NCBI GenBank assembly: GCA_964369465.1
Contig: CAYJEX010000004.1
Coordinates: 1-64,000 of the forward strand
Direction: 5' to 3'
Length of the DNA: 64,000 bases
Origin: CAYJHC01 sp964369465
Lineage (GTDB): Bacteria > Bacillota > Clostridia > Peptostreptococcales > Anaerovoracaceae
Each line of letters starts with the position of its first letter. Position 1 is the first letter of the stretch. Both the position numbers and the translations under genes were made by a program. Shown here piece by piece: positions 36,053 to 43,593 of this stretch. Under the pieces are notes generated by a model. The model ran no database searches, was not told the origin of the DNA, and saw nothing but the letters and a program-made list of their open reading frames with translations.

Positions 36053-36529
36053 ATGATTGAATTTAAAATTGAAATGGAAAATGGAGATGTTATGGAAGGT
36101 GAACTATATGAAGATATAGCTCCTATAACAGTAGACAATTTTGTTAATTTAGTAAATGATGGATTTTATAATGGTTTGATATTTCATAGAGTGATTCCTG
36201 GATTTATGATTCAAGGTGGATGTCCTGATGGAACGGGAACTGGAGGACCAGGACATAATATAAAAGGTGAATTTAGCACGAACGGATTTGAAAATGATTT
36301 GAAACACGATAGAGGGGTATTGTCAATGGCAAGATCTATGAACCCAAATTCCGCAGGATCTCAATTTTTCATTATGGTTGAAAAATCACCTCATTTAGAT
36401 GGACAATATGCTGCGTTTGGAAAGATCACAAAAGGAATTGAAGTTGCTGACAAAATAGTCGCTGTTAAGAGAAATTTCAGCGATAAGCCAAAAGAAGACC
36501 AAGTGATAGCAAGTATTACAATTATATAA
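36053..36529 (+). CDS. Cyclophilin-type peptidyl-prolyl isomerase
   Basis: 158 residues with the full cyclophilin core: GLIFHRVIPGFMIQGGCP, the SMARSMNPNSAGSQFFI block and LDGQYAAFGKITKG. There is no signal peptide, so it is cytoplasmic. It speeds proline cis-trans isomerisation in folding proteins. AAGGGGAG precedes the ATG. Confidence 0.95.
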   Translation: MIEFKIEMENGDVMEGELYEDIAPITVDNFVNLVNDGFYNGLIFHRVIPGFMIQGGCPDGTGTGGPGHNIKGEFSTNGFENDLKHDRGVLSMARSMNPNSAGSQFFIMVEKSPHLDGQYAAFGKITKGIEVADKIVAVKRNFSDKPKEDQVIASITII

Positions 36530-36879
36530 ATACACTTAAACCTACGTTAATAATGAAAAACTCACTTTAGTGAATGCAAATTTGAGATTATATGAAAACG
36601 ATAAGTCGAAATATTGTAACAAAATTTCGGCTTATGGTTATAGATTTAACACAATTACAAGGTGTGAAATAACTACTTTGCTGTTTTGTTGTTTCGTATA
36701 GACAAAAGAGAAAAAAAAAAAAATAAGTGTTGTAATTAAAAACAAAAAGGACTAAAATAGTACGAAGAAGGAGAAGCTAACAATATTGGTTGTGATAATA
36801 TTAACAAATATTATATAAAATAGGCAATCGTTTCTTGATTAGTTCCCCAATAAAATGAAGGGCATAAAAGGAGGAAGAT
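36530..36879. other. 350-base intergenic region before the ureido-catabolic genes
   Basis: No gene was found. It holds a 12-bp hairpin (36601-36612 with 36624-36635, one G-U pair) without a T-run, a stretch of 15 A or A/G bases near 36711-36722, the promoter/palindrome listed separately, and AAAGGAGG before the amidase ATG. Confidence 0.6.
36790..36819 (+). promoter_or_regulatory. Promoter-like site with palindrome before the amidase gene
   Basis: TTGTGA (36790-36795) and TATAAA (36814-36819) are 18 bases apart. The spacer holds the inverted repeat ATAATATT (36795-36802) and AATATTAT (36807-36814). The same half-site recurs upstream of preT. Confidence 0.5.
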
Positions 36880-38142
36880 ATGTACAAATGTGATGTGAAG
36901 AGGATGGATGACAAGATAACTACATTCTCGAAATTTGGAGATGCTGGACGAGGAGGAGTTACTAGATATTCGTTATCTCCAGAAGCACATATGGCTAGAG
37001 ATGAGTTTGTTAAAAGAATGGAAGCAATAGGAGCAACTATTGAAACAGATGACCTGGCAAATATGTATGCTACAATTGCGGGGTCAGACCCTAATGCAAA
37101 AAGAATCGTTATGGGTTCGCACTGTGATTCTGTAAAAAGAGGCGGAAATTATGATGGTATTCTAGGAGTCCTAGGAGCGATGGAAGTTTTAGAAACAATA
37201 GTTACAGAGAACATTCCACACAAACATCCAATAACTGCTATGATTTGGACTAATGAAGAAGGATCATTATATCCACCAGCGATGTTCTGTTCTGGAATTT
37301 TGGCACATGATTATTTGCCAGAATCAATAGCTGTGAATTTCCAATATGATAAATTGATGAAATCAACAAGTGTGCTTGACAAAAAATCAACTTTCCAAGA
37401 AGCACTTGATAAGTCGCCATATAAAGGTGATAAAGCAAACAGATTAAGCCCAGATAAATATGAAGCAATGTTTGAACTTCATATTGAACAAGGACCTATA
37501 TTAGAAGACAATGGAAATGAAATAGGATTAGTTCAATGCGTACTAGGAATGTTTAATTATAGAATCAAATTCTATGGACAAGCGGCGCACGCAGGAACGT
37601 TCCCTATGAATAAGAGAAAAGATGGGTTGTTTGCTGCATCTCAAGCGATATGCTACTTACATGAAGAGATAGATAAATTAGGAAGACCTGAACTTGTATA
37701 TACTACAGGAGAAATAATATGTCATCCGTGTGTACACACAGTTATTCCAGATTATGTAGATTTCTCAATTGATGTTAGACATGAGGATCCTGAACTTTTA
37801 AAGGCAGTTATGGATATAATTAAGACATTGCCAGAAAAAACATGGGCAGGATGCAAATGTGAAGTGGAAGAAAAGTGGAAGAGAGACACTGTATACTTTA
37901 ATCAAGAACTAAAGGATTACGTAGAAGAATCAGCAGTTGAACTGGGAGTTCCTCATCAAAAGATTAACTCGGGGGCTGGACACGATGCACAGTTTTGCAG
38001 TTATGTGATACCGACTACAATGATTTTTGTAAGAACAAAAGATGGATTATCTCATTGCGAGATAGAATATGCAACTCCAGAGGATTGCACATCAGGAGCT
38101 TCGGTAATGCTAAATTCAGTTCTTAAAGTAGACGCAAAATAG
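36880..38142 (+). CDS. Hydantoinase/carbamoylase family amidase (M20 fold)
   Basis: 420 residues. Metal ligands of the M20 family are in place: GSHCDSV (His81), GGNYDGILG (Asp92), TNEEG (Glu126/127), ELHIEQGP (His201) and the C-terminal AGHDAQF. This group includes beta-ureidopropionase, N-carbamoyl-L-amino-acid hydrolase and allantoate amidohydrolase. With preT-preA downstream, beta-ureidopropionase (N-carbamoyl-beta-alanine to beta-alanine, CO2 and ammonia) is the best guess, by context only. AAAGGAGG precedes the ATG. Confidence 0.88.
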   Translation: MYKCDVKRMDDKITTFSKFGDAGRGGVTRYSLSPEAHMARDEFVKRMEAIGATIETDDLANMYATIAGSDPNAKRIVMGSHCDSVKRGGNYDGILGVLGAMEVLETIVTENIPHKHPITAMIWTNEEGSLYPPAMFCSGILAHDYLPESIAVNFQYDKLMKSTSVLDKKSTFQEALDKSPYKGDKANRLSPDKYEAMFELHIEQGPILEDNGNEIGLVQCVLGMFNYRIKFYGQAAHAGTFPMNKRKDGLFAASQAICYLHEEIDKLGRPELVYTTGEIICHPCVHTVIPDYVDFSIDVRHEDPELLKAVMDIIKTLPEKTWAGCKCEVEEKWKRDTVYFNQELKDYVEESAVELGVPHQKINSGAGHDAQFCSYVIPTTMIFVRTKDGLSHCEIEYATPEDCTSGASVMLNSVLKVDAK

Positions 38143-38290
38143 TTTGAGAGGTATTTCTCATCATGATATTTACAGAAGATGAAAGGAAAATGTTTCTTTC
38201 ATCTTCTGCCAAAGTCGAAAATTAATTCGCCGGAAAAGGATCGAAGTATAATTTGATATTTCCAATACGAATTATGCTTTAAAATCCGAA

Positions 38291-38322
38291 ATAATATTAC
38301 GATAGCTTTATTGTAATATTAT
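38291..38322. promoter_or_regulatory. Inverted repeat upstream of preT
   Basis: ATAATATTAC (38291-38300) and GTAATATTAT (38313-38322) form a perfect 10-bp inverted repeat with a 12-base spacer. It stands 11 bases before a sigma-54-like element. It shares the ATAATATT half-site with the amidase promoter. Confidence 0.5.
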
Positions 38323-38333
38323 AGGAATGATAC

Positions 38334-38349
38334 TTGGCACAATATTCGG
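38334..38349 (+). promoter_or_regulatory. Sigma-54-like -24/-12 element before preT (tentative)
   Basis: TTGGCAC (38334-38340) matches the -24 consensus fully; TCGG follows at the right distance, where TTGC is expected. Only half the -12 box fits. The local regulator lacks the sigma-54 contact loop, which argues against use. Confidence 0.25.
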
Positions 38350-38438
38350 ATATTATAGAAAAATTATTTATAGTGAGATTTTGGAAAAAATTATTGTGAT
38401 GATTAAACAAATATAATTATATAAAGGAGGTAAAAAAA

Positions 38439-39704
38439 TTGAGTAAAGTAGTAAAAGGAACTTATACACAAGAGGCAGTTGCAGGATTTACTCACAGGAC
38501 AGCAATGGAAGAAGCAGCACGATGTCTTTTGTGCCACGACGCTCCATGTAGCAAAGGATGTCCTGCAGGGACAGATCCAGGGAAATTTATTAGATCAATA
38601 AGATTTAGAAACCCTAAAGGAGCTGCAGAAACAATTAGAGAAAATAATATTATGGGTGCGAGCTGTGCGCAAATTTGTCCATATGACAGACTTTGTGAGG
38701 AAGAATGCAGCAGATGTGGGATTGATAGACCAATTGAAATAGGCAAACTTCAAAGATATGCAATGGAGCAAGAAGAAATTTTTGGACTAAAAACTCTTGT
38801 TGCGCCGGCAGATAAAAAAGCACAAAAAGTTGCATGCGTTGGTGCAGGTCCTGCGTCGTTAGCATGTGCAGCGGAACTAGCAAAAGCAGGATACAAAGTT
38901 ACTGTTTTTGAAAGAGAAGCAAAAGCAGGTGGAGTATTAACTTACGGAATTGTTCCAAGTAGACTTCAAAAGAAATTTGTAGATCAAGACGTTGCAAAAG
39001 TAACAGATCTTGGTGTTGAGATTATATGTAATAAAGAAGCGAAAGACGCTGATTTGGAAGCGTTTGATGCTGTATTCTTTGGAATGGGACTATGGGATGC
39101 AAAAATTCCTAATTTGCCAGGAAAAGACCTTAAAGGTGTTTATGGTGCAGCAGAATTTTTGAAAGAAGCTAATGTAAAACTAGAAGGATTTAACCCTGGT
39201 AAAAAAGTTGTAGTTGTTGGTGGCGGTGACGTTGCTGTGGACTGTGCAGTTACTGCAAAACTTTTGGGTGCAGAAGATGTTAAAATCGTATACAGAAGAA
39301 CATTAGAAGAAGCTCCTGGAAACATGACAGAATTCCAATATGCATTATCTCTAGGTATTGGAGTAACAACTAATATGTCTCCTCTAGCAGTAGTTGGAGA
39401 GAGCAATGTGACTGGAATGTCTTTCAAAGGTAGAGACGGAGTTTGCGAGTCGGCTAAACTTGAGTTAGAAGCTGATACTGTAGTGTTTGCAATCGGACAA
39501 GGCGCAGAGGACTTCTCAGGCTTTGCAAAAGTAGCTCTTGATGATAAGGGTGGAATTGTTGCAGAAGCAGGCAAAACAGATAAAGCTAATTATTTTGCAG
39601 CAGGTGATGTTGTTAACGGAGGCAAAACTGCGGTTGAAGCAGTTGCTGAAGGTAAAGTAGCAGCAGCGGCTATTGTAGAATTTTTAGAGAAGGGGGTGAA
39701 ATAG
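38439..39704 (+). CDS. preT: Dihydropyrimidine dehydrogenase subunit PreT (GltD-like)
   Basis: 421 residues. An N-terminal cysteine-rich domain for two iron-sulfur clusters (CLLCHDAPCSKGCPAG, CAQICPYDRLCEEEC) is followed by two dinucleotide-binding folds: FAD at VGAGPASLACAAELAKAGY and NAD(P) at VVGGGDVAVDCAVTAKLLG. It passes electrons between NAD(H) and PreA. The start is a TTG with AAAGGAGG seven bases upstream. preA begins one base after the stop, so the pair is co-translated. GltD-like subunits look alike, but the preA neighbour settles the call. Confidence 0.92.
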   Translation: MSKVVKGTYTQEAVAGFTHRTAMEEAARCLLCHDAPCSKGCPAGTDPGKFIRSIRFRNPKGAAETIRENNIMGASCAQICPYDRLCEEECSRCGIDRPIEIGKLQRYAMEQEEIFGLKTLVAPADKKAQKVACVGAGPASLACAAELAKAGYKVTVFEREAKAGGVLTYGIVPSRLQKKFVDQDVAKVTDLGVEIICNKEAKDADLEAFDAVFFGMGLWDAKIPNLPGKDLKGVYGAAEFLKEANVKLEGFNPGKKVVVVGGGDVAVDCAVTAKLLGAEDVKIVYRRTLEEAPGNMTEFQYALSLGIGVTTNMSPLAVVGESNVTGMSFKGRDGVCESAKLELEADTVVFAIGQGAEDFSGFAKVALDDKGGIVAEAGKTDKANYFAAGDVVNGGKTAVEAVAEGKVAAAAIVEFLEKGVK

Positions 39705-39705
39705 A

Positions 39706-40986
39706 ATGGCAGTTAAAAAAGATTTATCAATAAAATATTTAGGAGTTGATTGCGAAAATCCATTCTTCCTTTCATCATCACCAGTAGGTAGTAACTATGA
39801 AATGATTTCTAAGTCATACGAAGATGGATGGGGTGGAGTTTTCTACAAAACAATAGGTATCTTCGTAGCAGACGAATGTTCGCCTAGATTTGACCAAACT
39901 AACAAAGAAGGTTTACCTTGGATAGGTTTCAAAAACATGGAACAAATTTCAGACAAACCGACAGAATTAAACTTTGAAAATATGTACAAGTTAAAGAGAG
40001 ACTATCCTGATAAAGTAATGGTTTCTTCTATAATGGGTAGTACAGATGAAGAGTGGAGAGAACTTGCGAAAATGAGTGAGCAAGCAGGAGCTGATCTTAT
40101 TGAAGGTAACTTCTCTTGTCCACAAATGACAAGTCATGATATGGGTTCTGATGTTGGAACAAACTTTGAACTATTAGAATCATATTCAAGAGCTGTAGCA
40201 GAAACTACAAAGATTCCTTTCATTGCTAAAATGACACCAAATACAAAAAATATGGAAGAGTCAGCAAGAGCAGCTCTTAAAGGTGGTGCTGCATCTGTAT
40301 CTGCTATTAACACTATTAAGTCTATAACAAATATAGATTTTGAAAACAATACTGGTATGCCAGTAGTTAATGGAAAATCTTCGATTTCAGGATATTCTGG
40401 AGCAGCTGTAAAGCCTATCGCTCTTAGATTCTGTGCTCAAATGTTGCAAGATCCAATGATTCATGAACTATGTGCTAAGCAAGGAAGAAAATTCGAACTT
40501 AGTGGTATAGGTGGAATTGAGACTTGGAGAGATTGTGCTGAGTTCTTGGCGCTTGGATGTAGAAACCTTCAAGTAACTACTTCTATCATGCAATATGGAT
40601 ATAGAATAGTAGAAGATATGGCTAACGGATTAATGCACTTTATGGAAGAAAAAGGATACAACAAGTTAGATGATTTTATCGGACTTGCACTTCCTAACAT
40701 TATTCCAGCAGAAGATCTTAATAGAGACTTCAAATTATTCCCTAAGTTTGATGAAGAAAAATGTATTGGTTGCGGAAGATGTTATGTTTCTTGCTACGAT
40801 GCAGCACATCAAGCTATTGATTGGAATGGTGAAAAAAGACTTCCTATTCTTAACGAAGAAAAATGTGTTGGTTGCCATCTATGCCTAAATGTATGCCCAG
40901 TTCAAGAATGTATTACTGCAGGCGACATAAAATGGAAAGAAGGAAGAACTAAGGTTGATATCGCTTATAAAAAAAGATATGAATAA
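39706..40986 (+). CDS. preA: NAD-dependent dihydropyrimidine dehydrogenase subunit PreA
   Basis: 426 residues. An FMN TIM-barrel like dihydroorotate dehydrogenase carries the catalytic cysteine in EGNFSCPQM and FMN-binding ISGIGGIETW-like segments; the C-terminus has two [4Fe-4S] motifs, CIGCGRCYVSC and CVGCHLCLNVC. With PreT it interconverts uracil or thymine and their dihydro forms. GGGGGTG precedes the ATG. The codon use here is smooth and the gene looks intact. A strong terminator follows after about 70 bases. Confidence 0.94.
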   Translation: MAVKKDLSIKYLGVDCENPFFLSSSPVGSNYEMISKSYEDGWGGVFYKTIGIFVADECSPRFDQTNKEGLPWIGFKNMEQISDKPTELNFENMYKLKRDYPDKVMVSSIMGSTDEEWRELAKMSEQAGADLIEGNFSCPQMTSHDMGSDVGTNFELLESYSRAVAETTKIPFIAKMTPNTKNMEESARAALKGGAASVSAINTIKSITNIDFENNTGMPVVNGKSSISGYSGAAVKPIALRFCAQMLQDPMIHELCAKQGRKFELSGIGGIETWRDCAEFLALGCRNLQVTTSIMQYGYRIVEDMANGLMHFMEEKGYNKLDDFIGLALPNIIPAEDLNRDFKLFPKFDEEKCIGCGRCYVSCYDAAHQAIDWNGEKRLPILNEEKCVGCHLCLNVCPVQECITAGDIKWKEGRTKVDIAYKKRYE

Positions 40987-41326
40987 TATCAAATCATAAG
41001 AATATCGAAAATAGTCTGCTTGAAATTTGAAGTTTTAAACAGATTAAATAGAACTGAAAGGGTACTATCAATATGATAGTGCCCTTTTTTAATATAAAAC
41101 TGATAATTCGAATTTGGTTTATTAAATGACTTGTTTTAAACAAGATTGCATAATCAGACTTAAAAAGTAATATGGAATATTCAATGTTCTAAAGATGTGG
41201 CAAAAAGAAAATATTAAATTTCCAAATGAGTTTTCGAAAACAAGGGTATACATAAATTAAGAAGAAGTTGTAATGTAGTTTGTATTTGATATAGAGTGGA
41301 ATGAAGTATCAAAGGAAGGAGTAAAG
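40987..41326. other. 340-base intergenic region after preA
   Basis: No intact gene seen. It holds the preA terminator (41057-41090) and a perfect palindrome CTTGTTTTAAACAAG (41130-41144), then featureless AT-rich DNA up to AAAGGAAGGAG before a small lipoprotein start. Confidence 0.55.
41057..41090 (+). terminator. Rho-independent terminator of preTA
   Basis: AAAGGGTACTATCA (41057-41070) pairs with TGATAGTGCCCTTT (41074-41087) around a 3-base loop, with one G-U pair, then TTT; the T-run is six bases long. Confidence 0.95.
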
Positions 41327-41527
41327 ATGAAAAATGTAATGATAATAATTTTGGCTATTACACTTATAGTAGCTTTAGCGTTAGGTCTTGCTGGATGTGG
41401 ATTAGAGTCTGGGGAAAACGTAAGATTTACGTGAGGTAGCATTAAATAGCAAGTTGGCGGTGCTGACGAGGGATCCAAAGGAAAGACACATTACTGAGAT
41501 TAGAAGCAGAGAAGAATTTAAATTGAT
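41327..41527 (+). pseudogene. Small lipoprotein gene, truncated or frameshifted
   Basis: From the ATG at 41327, after a strong AAGGAAGGAG, the frame codes 35 residues: a signal peptide with a perfect lipobox (LGLAGC) and only ten residues beyond the cysteine, ending at the TGA at 41432. Just downstream, the +1 frame from 41424 stays open with protein-like content (DLREVALNSKLAVLTRDPKE...), which suggests one lost or gained base near 41415-41424. A terminator follows at 41528. It could also be a genuine 35-residue lipopeptide; the coding-like downstream frame favours decay. Confidence 0.55.
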
Positions 41528-41560
41528 AAAAAGCTTTCACAATAGTGAAGGCTTTTTATA
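41528..41560 (+). terminator. Rho-independent terminator after lipoprotein remnant
   Basis: AAAAAGCTTTCAC (41528-41540) pairs with GTGAAGGCTTTTT (41545-41557) with one G-U pair and a 4-base loop, ending in a T-run. Confidence 0.9.
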
Positions 41561-41612
41561 TTTACAAAATGGCAATAATTGTAGAAAAAGAATATACAAT
41601 TTAAAATAAATT

Positions 41613-41658
41613 TGCTATAATGTAGGTGAATAAAGATGGGAATAGAAGTGCTATTCCC
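41613..41658 (+). promoter_or_regulatory. Extended -10 promoter and leader hairpin of the regulator gene
   Basis: TGCTATAAT (41613-41621) is an extended -10 box. The leader then holds a perfect 8-bp hairpin, GGGAATAG (41638-41645) with CTATTCCC (41651-41658), 17 bases before the ATG at 41676. Confidence 0.6.
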
Positions 41659-41675
41659 AGGAACAAAGAGGGAAT

Positions 41676-43418
41676 ATGTCACTATTAAAAGAAATATCTG
41701 ATGATGTCCAGCAAGTTGCAGAGGCGATATCTATTTCTATAGGCGTTGAAGTTGAAATAGTAGATGAAAACCTTACTGTTATAGGTGGAACGGGGATATA
41801 CAAAAACAAAATAGGCAAGAAAGAAGAATTAGGAGCCTTAGATGGAAATACACTATATGCACGTGTGATTCGTAAAGGAAAAACTGAACGAATTGAAGAT
41901 GCACAGGGTGATGAAAACTATGGTATTAGTGAAGCACTTCCAGAAATGGCAGAAATATGTACGCCTATTAGATTGGGAAACAAGATTTTAGGAGTTATCG
42001 GTCTTGTTGCTTTTGAAAACTATCAAAAAGAAATACTTATGAACAAGAATAAGAATCTTACATTGTTCATAGAAAAAATGGCGGAATTGCTCGCAGCTAA
42101 AGCGACGCAACAAATTGCATTTAGACATGTTGAGATTTCAAGAAACGAAATAATGACAATTTTAGAATCGGCACATGAAGGCATAATAGCTATAGATAGA
42201 GGTGGATATATTAAACACTGCAATAGTATTGTAGCTGATTTGTTTGGAAGTGATAAAGAAGAAATGAAGGGAACACATTTAAACCAATACATGATAGGTT
42301 CTCCAGCACTTAATATATTTAAAACAAAAAAAGGCTATACTGAAAAAGAAGAAAGATATAGAGTTGGGAGAGGCGGAATACATCTTATTGTTACGGCTAA
42401 ACCTATTTTTGCAAAAGGCTCTGTTGCTGGTGTGGTTATTTCCCTTAGGGATATAAAAGAAGCTCAACTTTTGGCATATAAAATGGGAAAAGGGCCAATG
42501 AAAAAGCATTTGGAGGACTTAATCGGAGCAAGTCCTGCTATGGAGAAAGTAAATAACCAAGCATTTATGGCTGCAAGAGGAGATTCTGCAGTTTTAATTA
42601 CAGGAGAAACTGGAACTGGCAAAGAATTTTTGGCAAGGGCAATACACTACAATGGGACAAGAACTGAGGAGAATTTTGTAAGGATATCCTCAAAAATACC
42701 TGATGAGATAATATATGATGAAATTCTAGATAAAATACAAGAAGCACAATTTGGAACGATATATATAAAAGATATAGATAAAGTAAGTATAAAAACGCAA
42801 AAAAGTTTACTTAAAACCTTATTCCAAAATAAAGACATAATAGGTGTAGATATAGATAAGAAGCATCCGAGAATAATAGTCTCTTCAAGCAGAGATTTAA
42901 AAATATTAATAAATAAAAATGAATTTTTGCCAGAATTATATCATAGAATAGCAACAATACCAATATATATGCCTTCCCTTATTGAGAGAGGTGAAGAAGA
43001 TATTTGGGCATACTTAAATTATTATTTAAAAAAATACAATACGCTAAATGAAGGGGAGATAACAGGATTTACAGAAGAAGCAAAAACAATCTACATGTCA
43101 TACGCATGGCCAGGAAATATAGAGGAAATGGAAAATGCGTTAGAACACAGCGTTAGAATATGTAGAAGAGGGAAAATAAGGGTTGAACATATTCCGCAAA
43201 CGATTATAAGTAATACCAAAGAAACAACTCAATTAAAGATGAAGTTATCTGAGCAAATAAAGCTATTTGAAAAAGAAAAAATAATTGAAGAAATAGATGC
43301 TTGCAATGGATCAAAAAAAGAAGCAGCGCATAATTTAGGAATTTCTACAGCTACATTTTATAGAAAATTAGAAGAACTGGATATAGAAAAAAAATGGAAA
43401 AATTCAACAAATGAATAG
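41676..43418 (+). CDS. GAF-PAS-AAA-Fis regulator lacking the sigma-54 contact loop
   Basis: 580 residues in the layout of a bacterial enhancer-binding protein: GAF-like domain (about 15-145), PAS domain (about 155-260), AAA+ domain (about 283-500) and a Fis-type HTH (about 535-570, NGSKKEAAHNLGISTATFYRKL). Walker A is intact (GETGTGKE, 310-317). The segment normally holding GAFTGA is missing: about 20-25 residues are absent around 351-359. Walker B is changed (TIYIKDI for LFLDEI), and WPGNxREL is WPGNIEEM. It therefore cannot engage sigma-54 in the usual way and may act like TyrR at sigma-70 promoters. It lies between preTA and the aminotransferase gene and probably controls them. Confidence 0.88.
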   Translation: MSLLKEISDDVQQVAEAISISIGVEVEIVDENLTVIGGTGIYKNKIGKKEELGALDGNTLYARVIRKGKTERIEDAQGDENYGISEALPEMAEICTPIRLGNKILGVIGLVAFENYQKEILMNKNKNLTLFIEKMAELLAAKATQQIAFRHVEISRNEIMTILESAHEGIIAIDRGGYIKHCNSIVADLFGSDKEEMKGTHLNQYMIGSPALNIFKTKKGYTEKEERYRVGRGGIHLIVTAKPIFAKGSVAGVVISLRDIKEAQLLAYKMGKGPMKKHLEDLIGASPAMEKVNNQAFMAARGDSAVLITGETGTGKEFLARAIHYNGTRTEENFVRISSKIPDEIIYDEILDKIQEAQFGTIYIKDIDKVSIKTQKSLLKTLFQNKDIIGVDIDKKHPRIIVSSSRDLKILINKNEFLPELYHRIATIPIYMPSLIERGEEDIWAYLNYYLKKYNTLNEGEITGFTEEAKTIYMSYAWPGNIEEMENALEHSVRICRRGKIRVEHIPQTIISNTKETTQLKMKLSEQIKLFEKEKIIEEIDACNGSKKEAAHNLGISTATFYRKLEELDIEKKWKNSTNE

Positions 43419-43593
43419 TATTTCCATAAAGGATTAAGAAAAATTCAATACTACTGTTGCGTGTTTAGGTCTCAATGTAACGATTTTATTTTTTTAGTAT
43501 AAAAATGTATCTGGGATTTACAGAGTTTTAGATTCTTGATATGTTTTATATATAGTTGATTGTAATAAATTTAATTATTTTAGGAGGAAAAAA

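Larger units (their letters stand above)
38143..38438. other. Intergenic region between amidase gene and preT
   Basis: No gene. A perfect 13-bp hairpin (CAGAAGATGAAAG at 38173-38185 with CTTTCATCTTCTG at 38196-38208) follows the amidase gene but lacks a T-run; it may still mark the transcript end or protect the RNA. Downstream lie a 10-bp palindrome and a sigma-54-like element, listed separately, and AAAGGAGG before preT. Confidence 0.6.

Noticed and set aside
36818..36842. GGCA...TTGA similarity to a sigma-54 promoter before the amidase gene
   Set aside because: The distance between the GG and the GA element is two bases too long, and the SigA-like pair nearby is better.
41130..41144. Palindrome CTTGTTTTAAACAAG after preA
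   Set aside because: Perfect but isolated: it is not near a start codon or a good promoter, so it is recorded only within the intergenic description.
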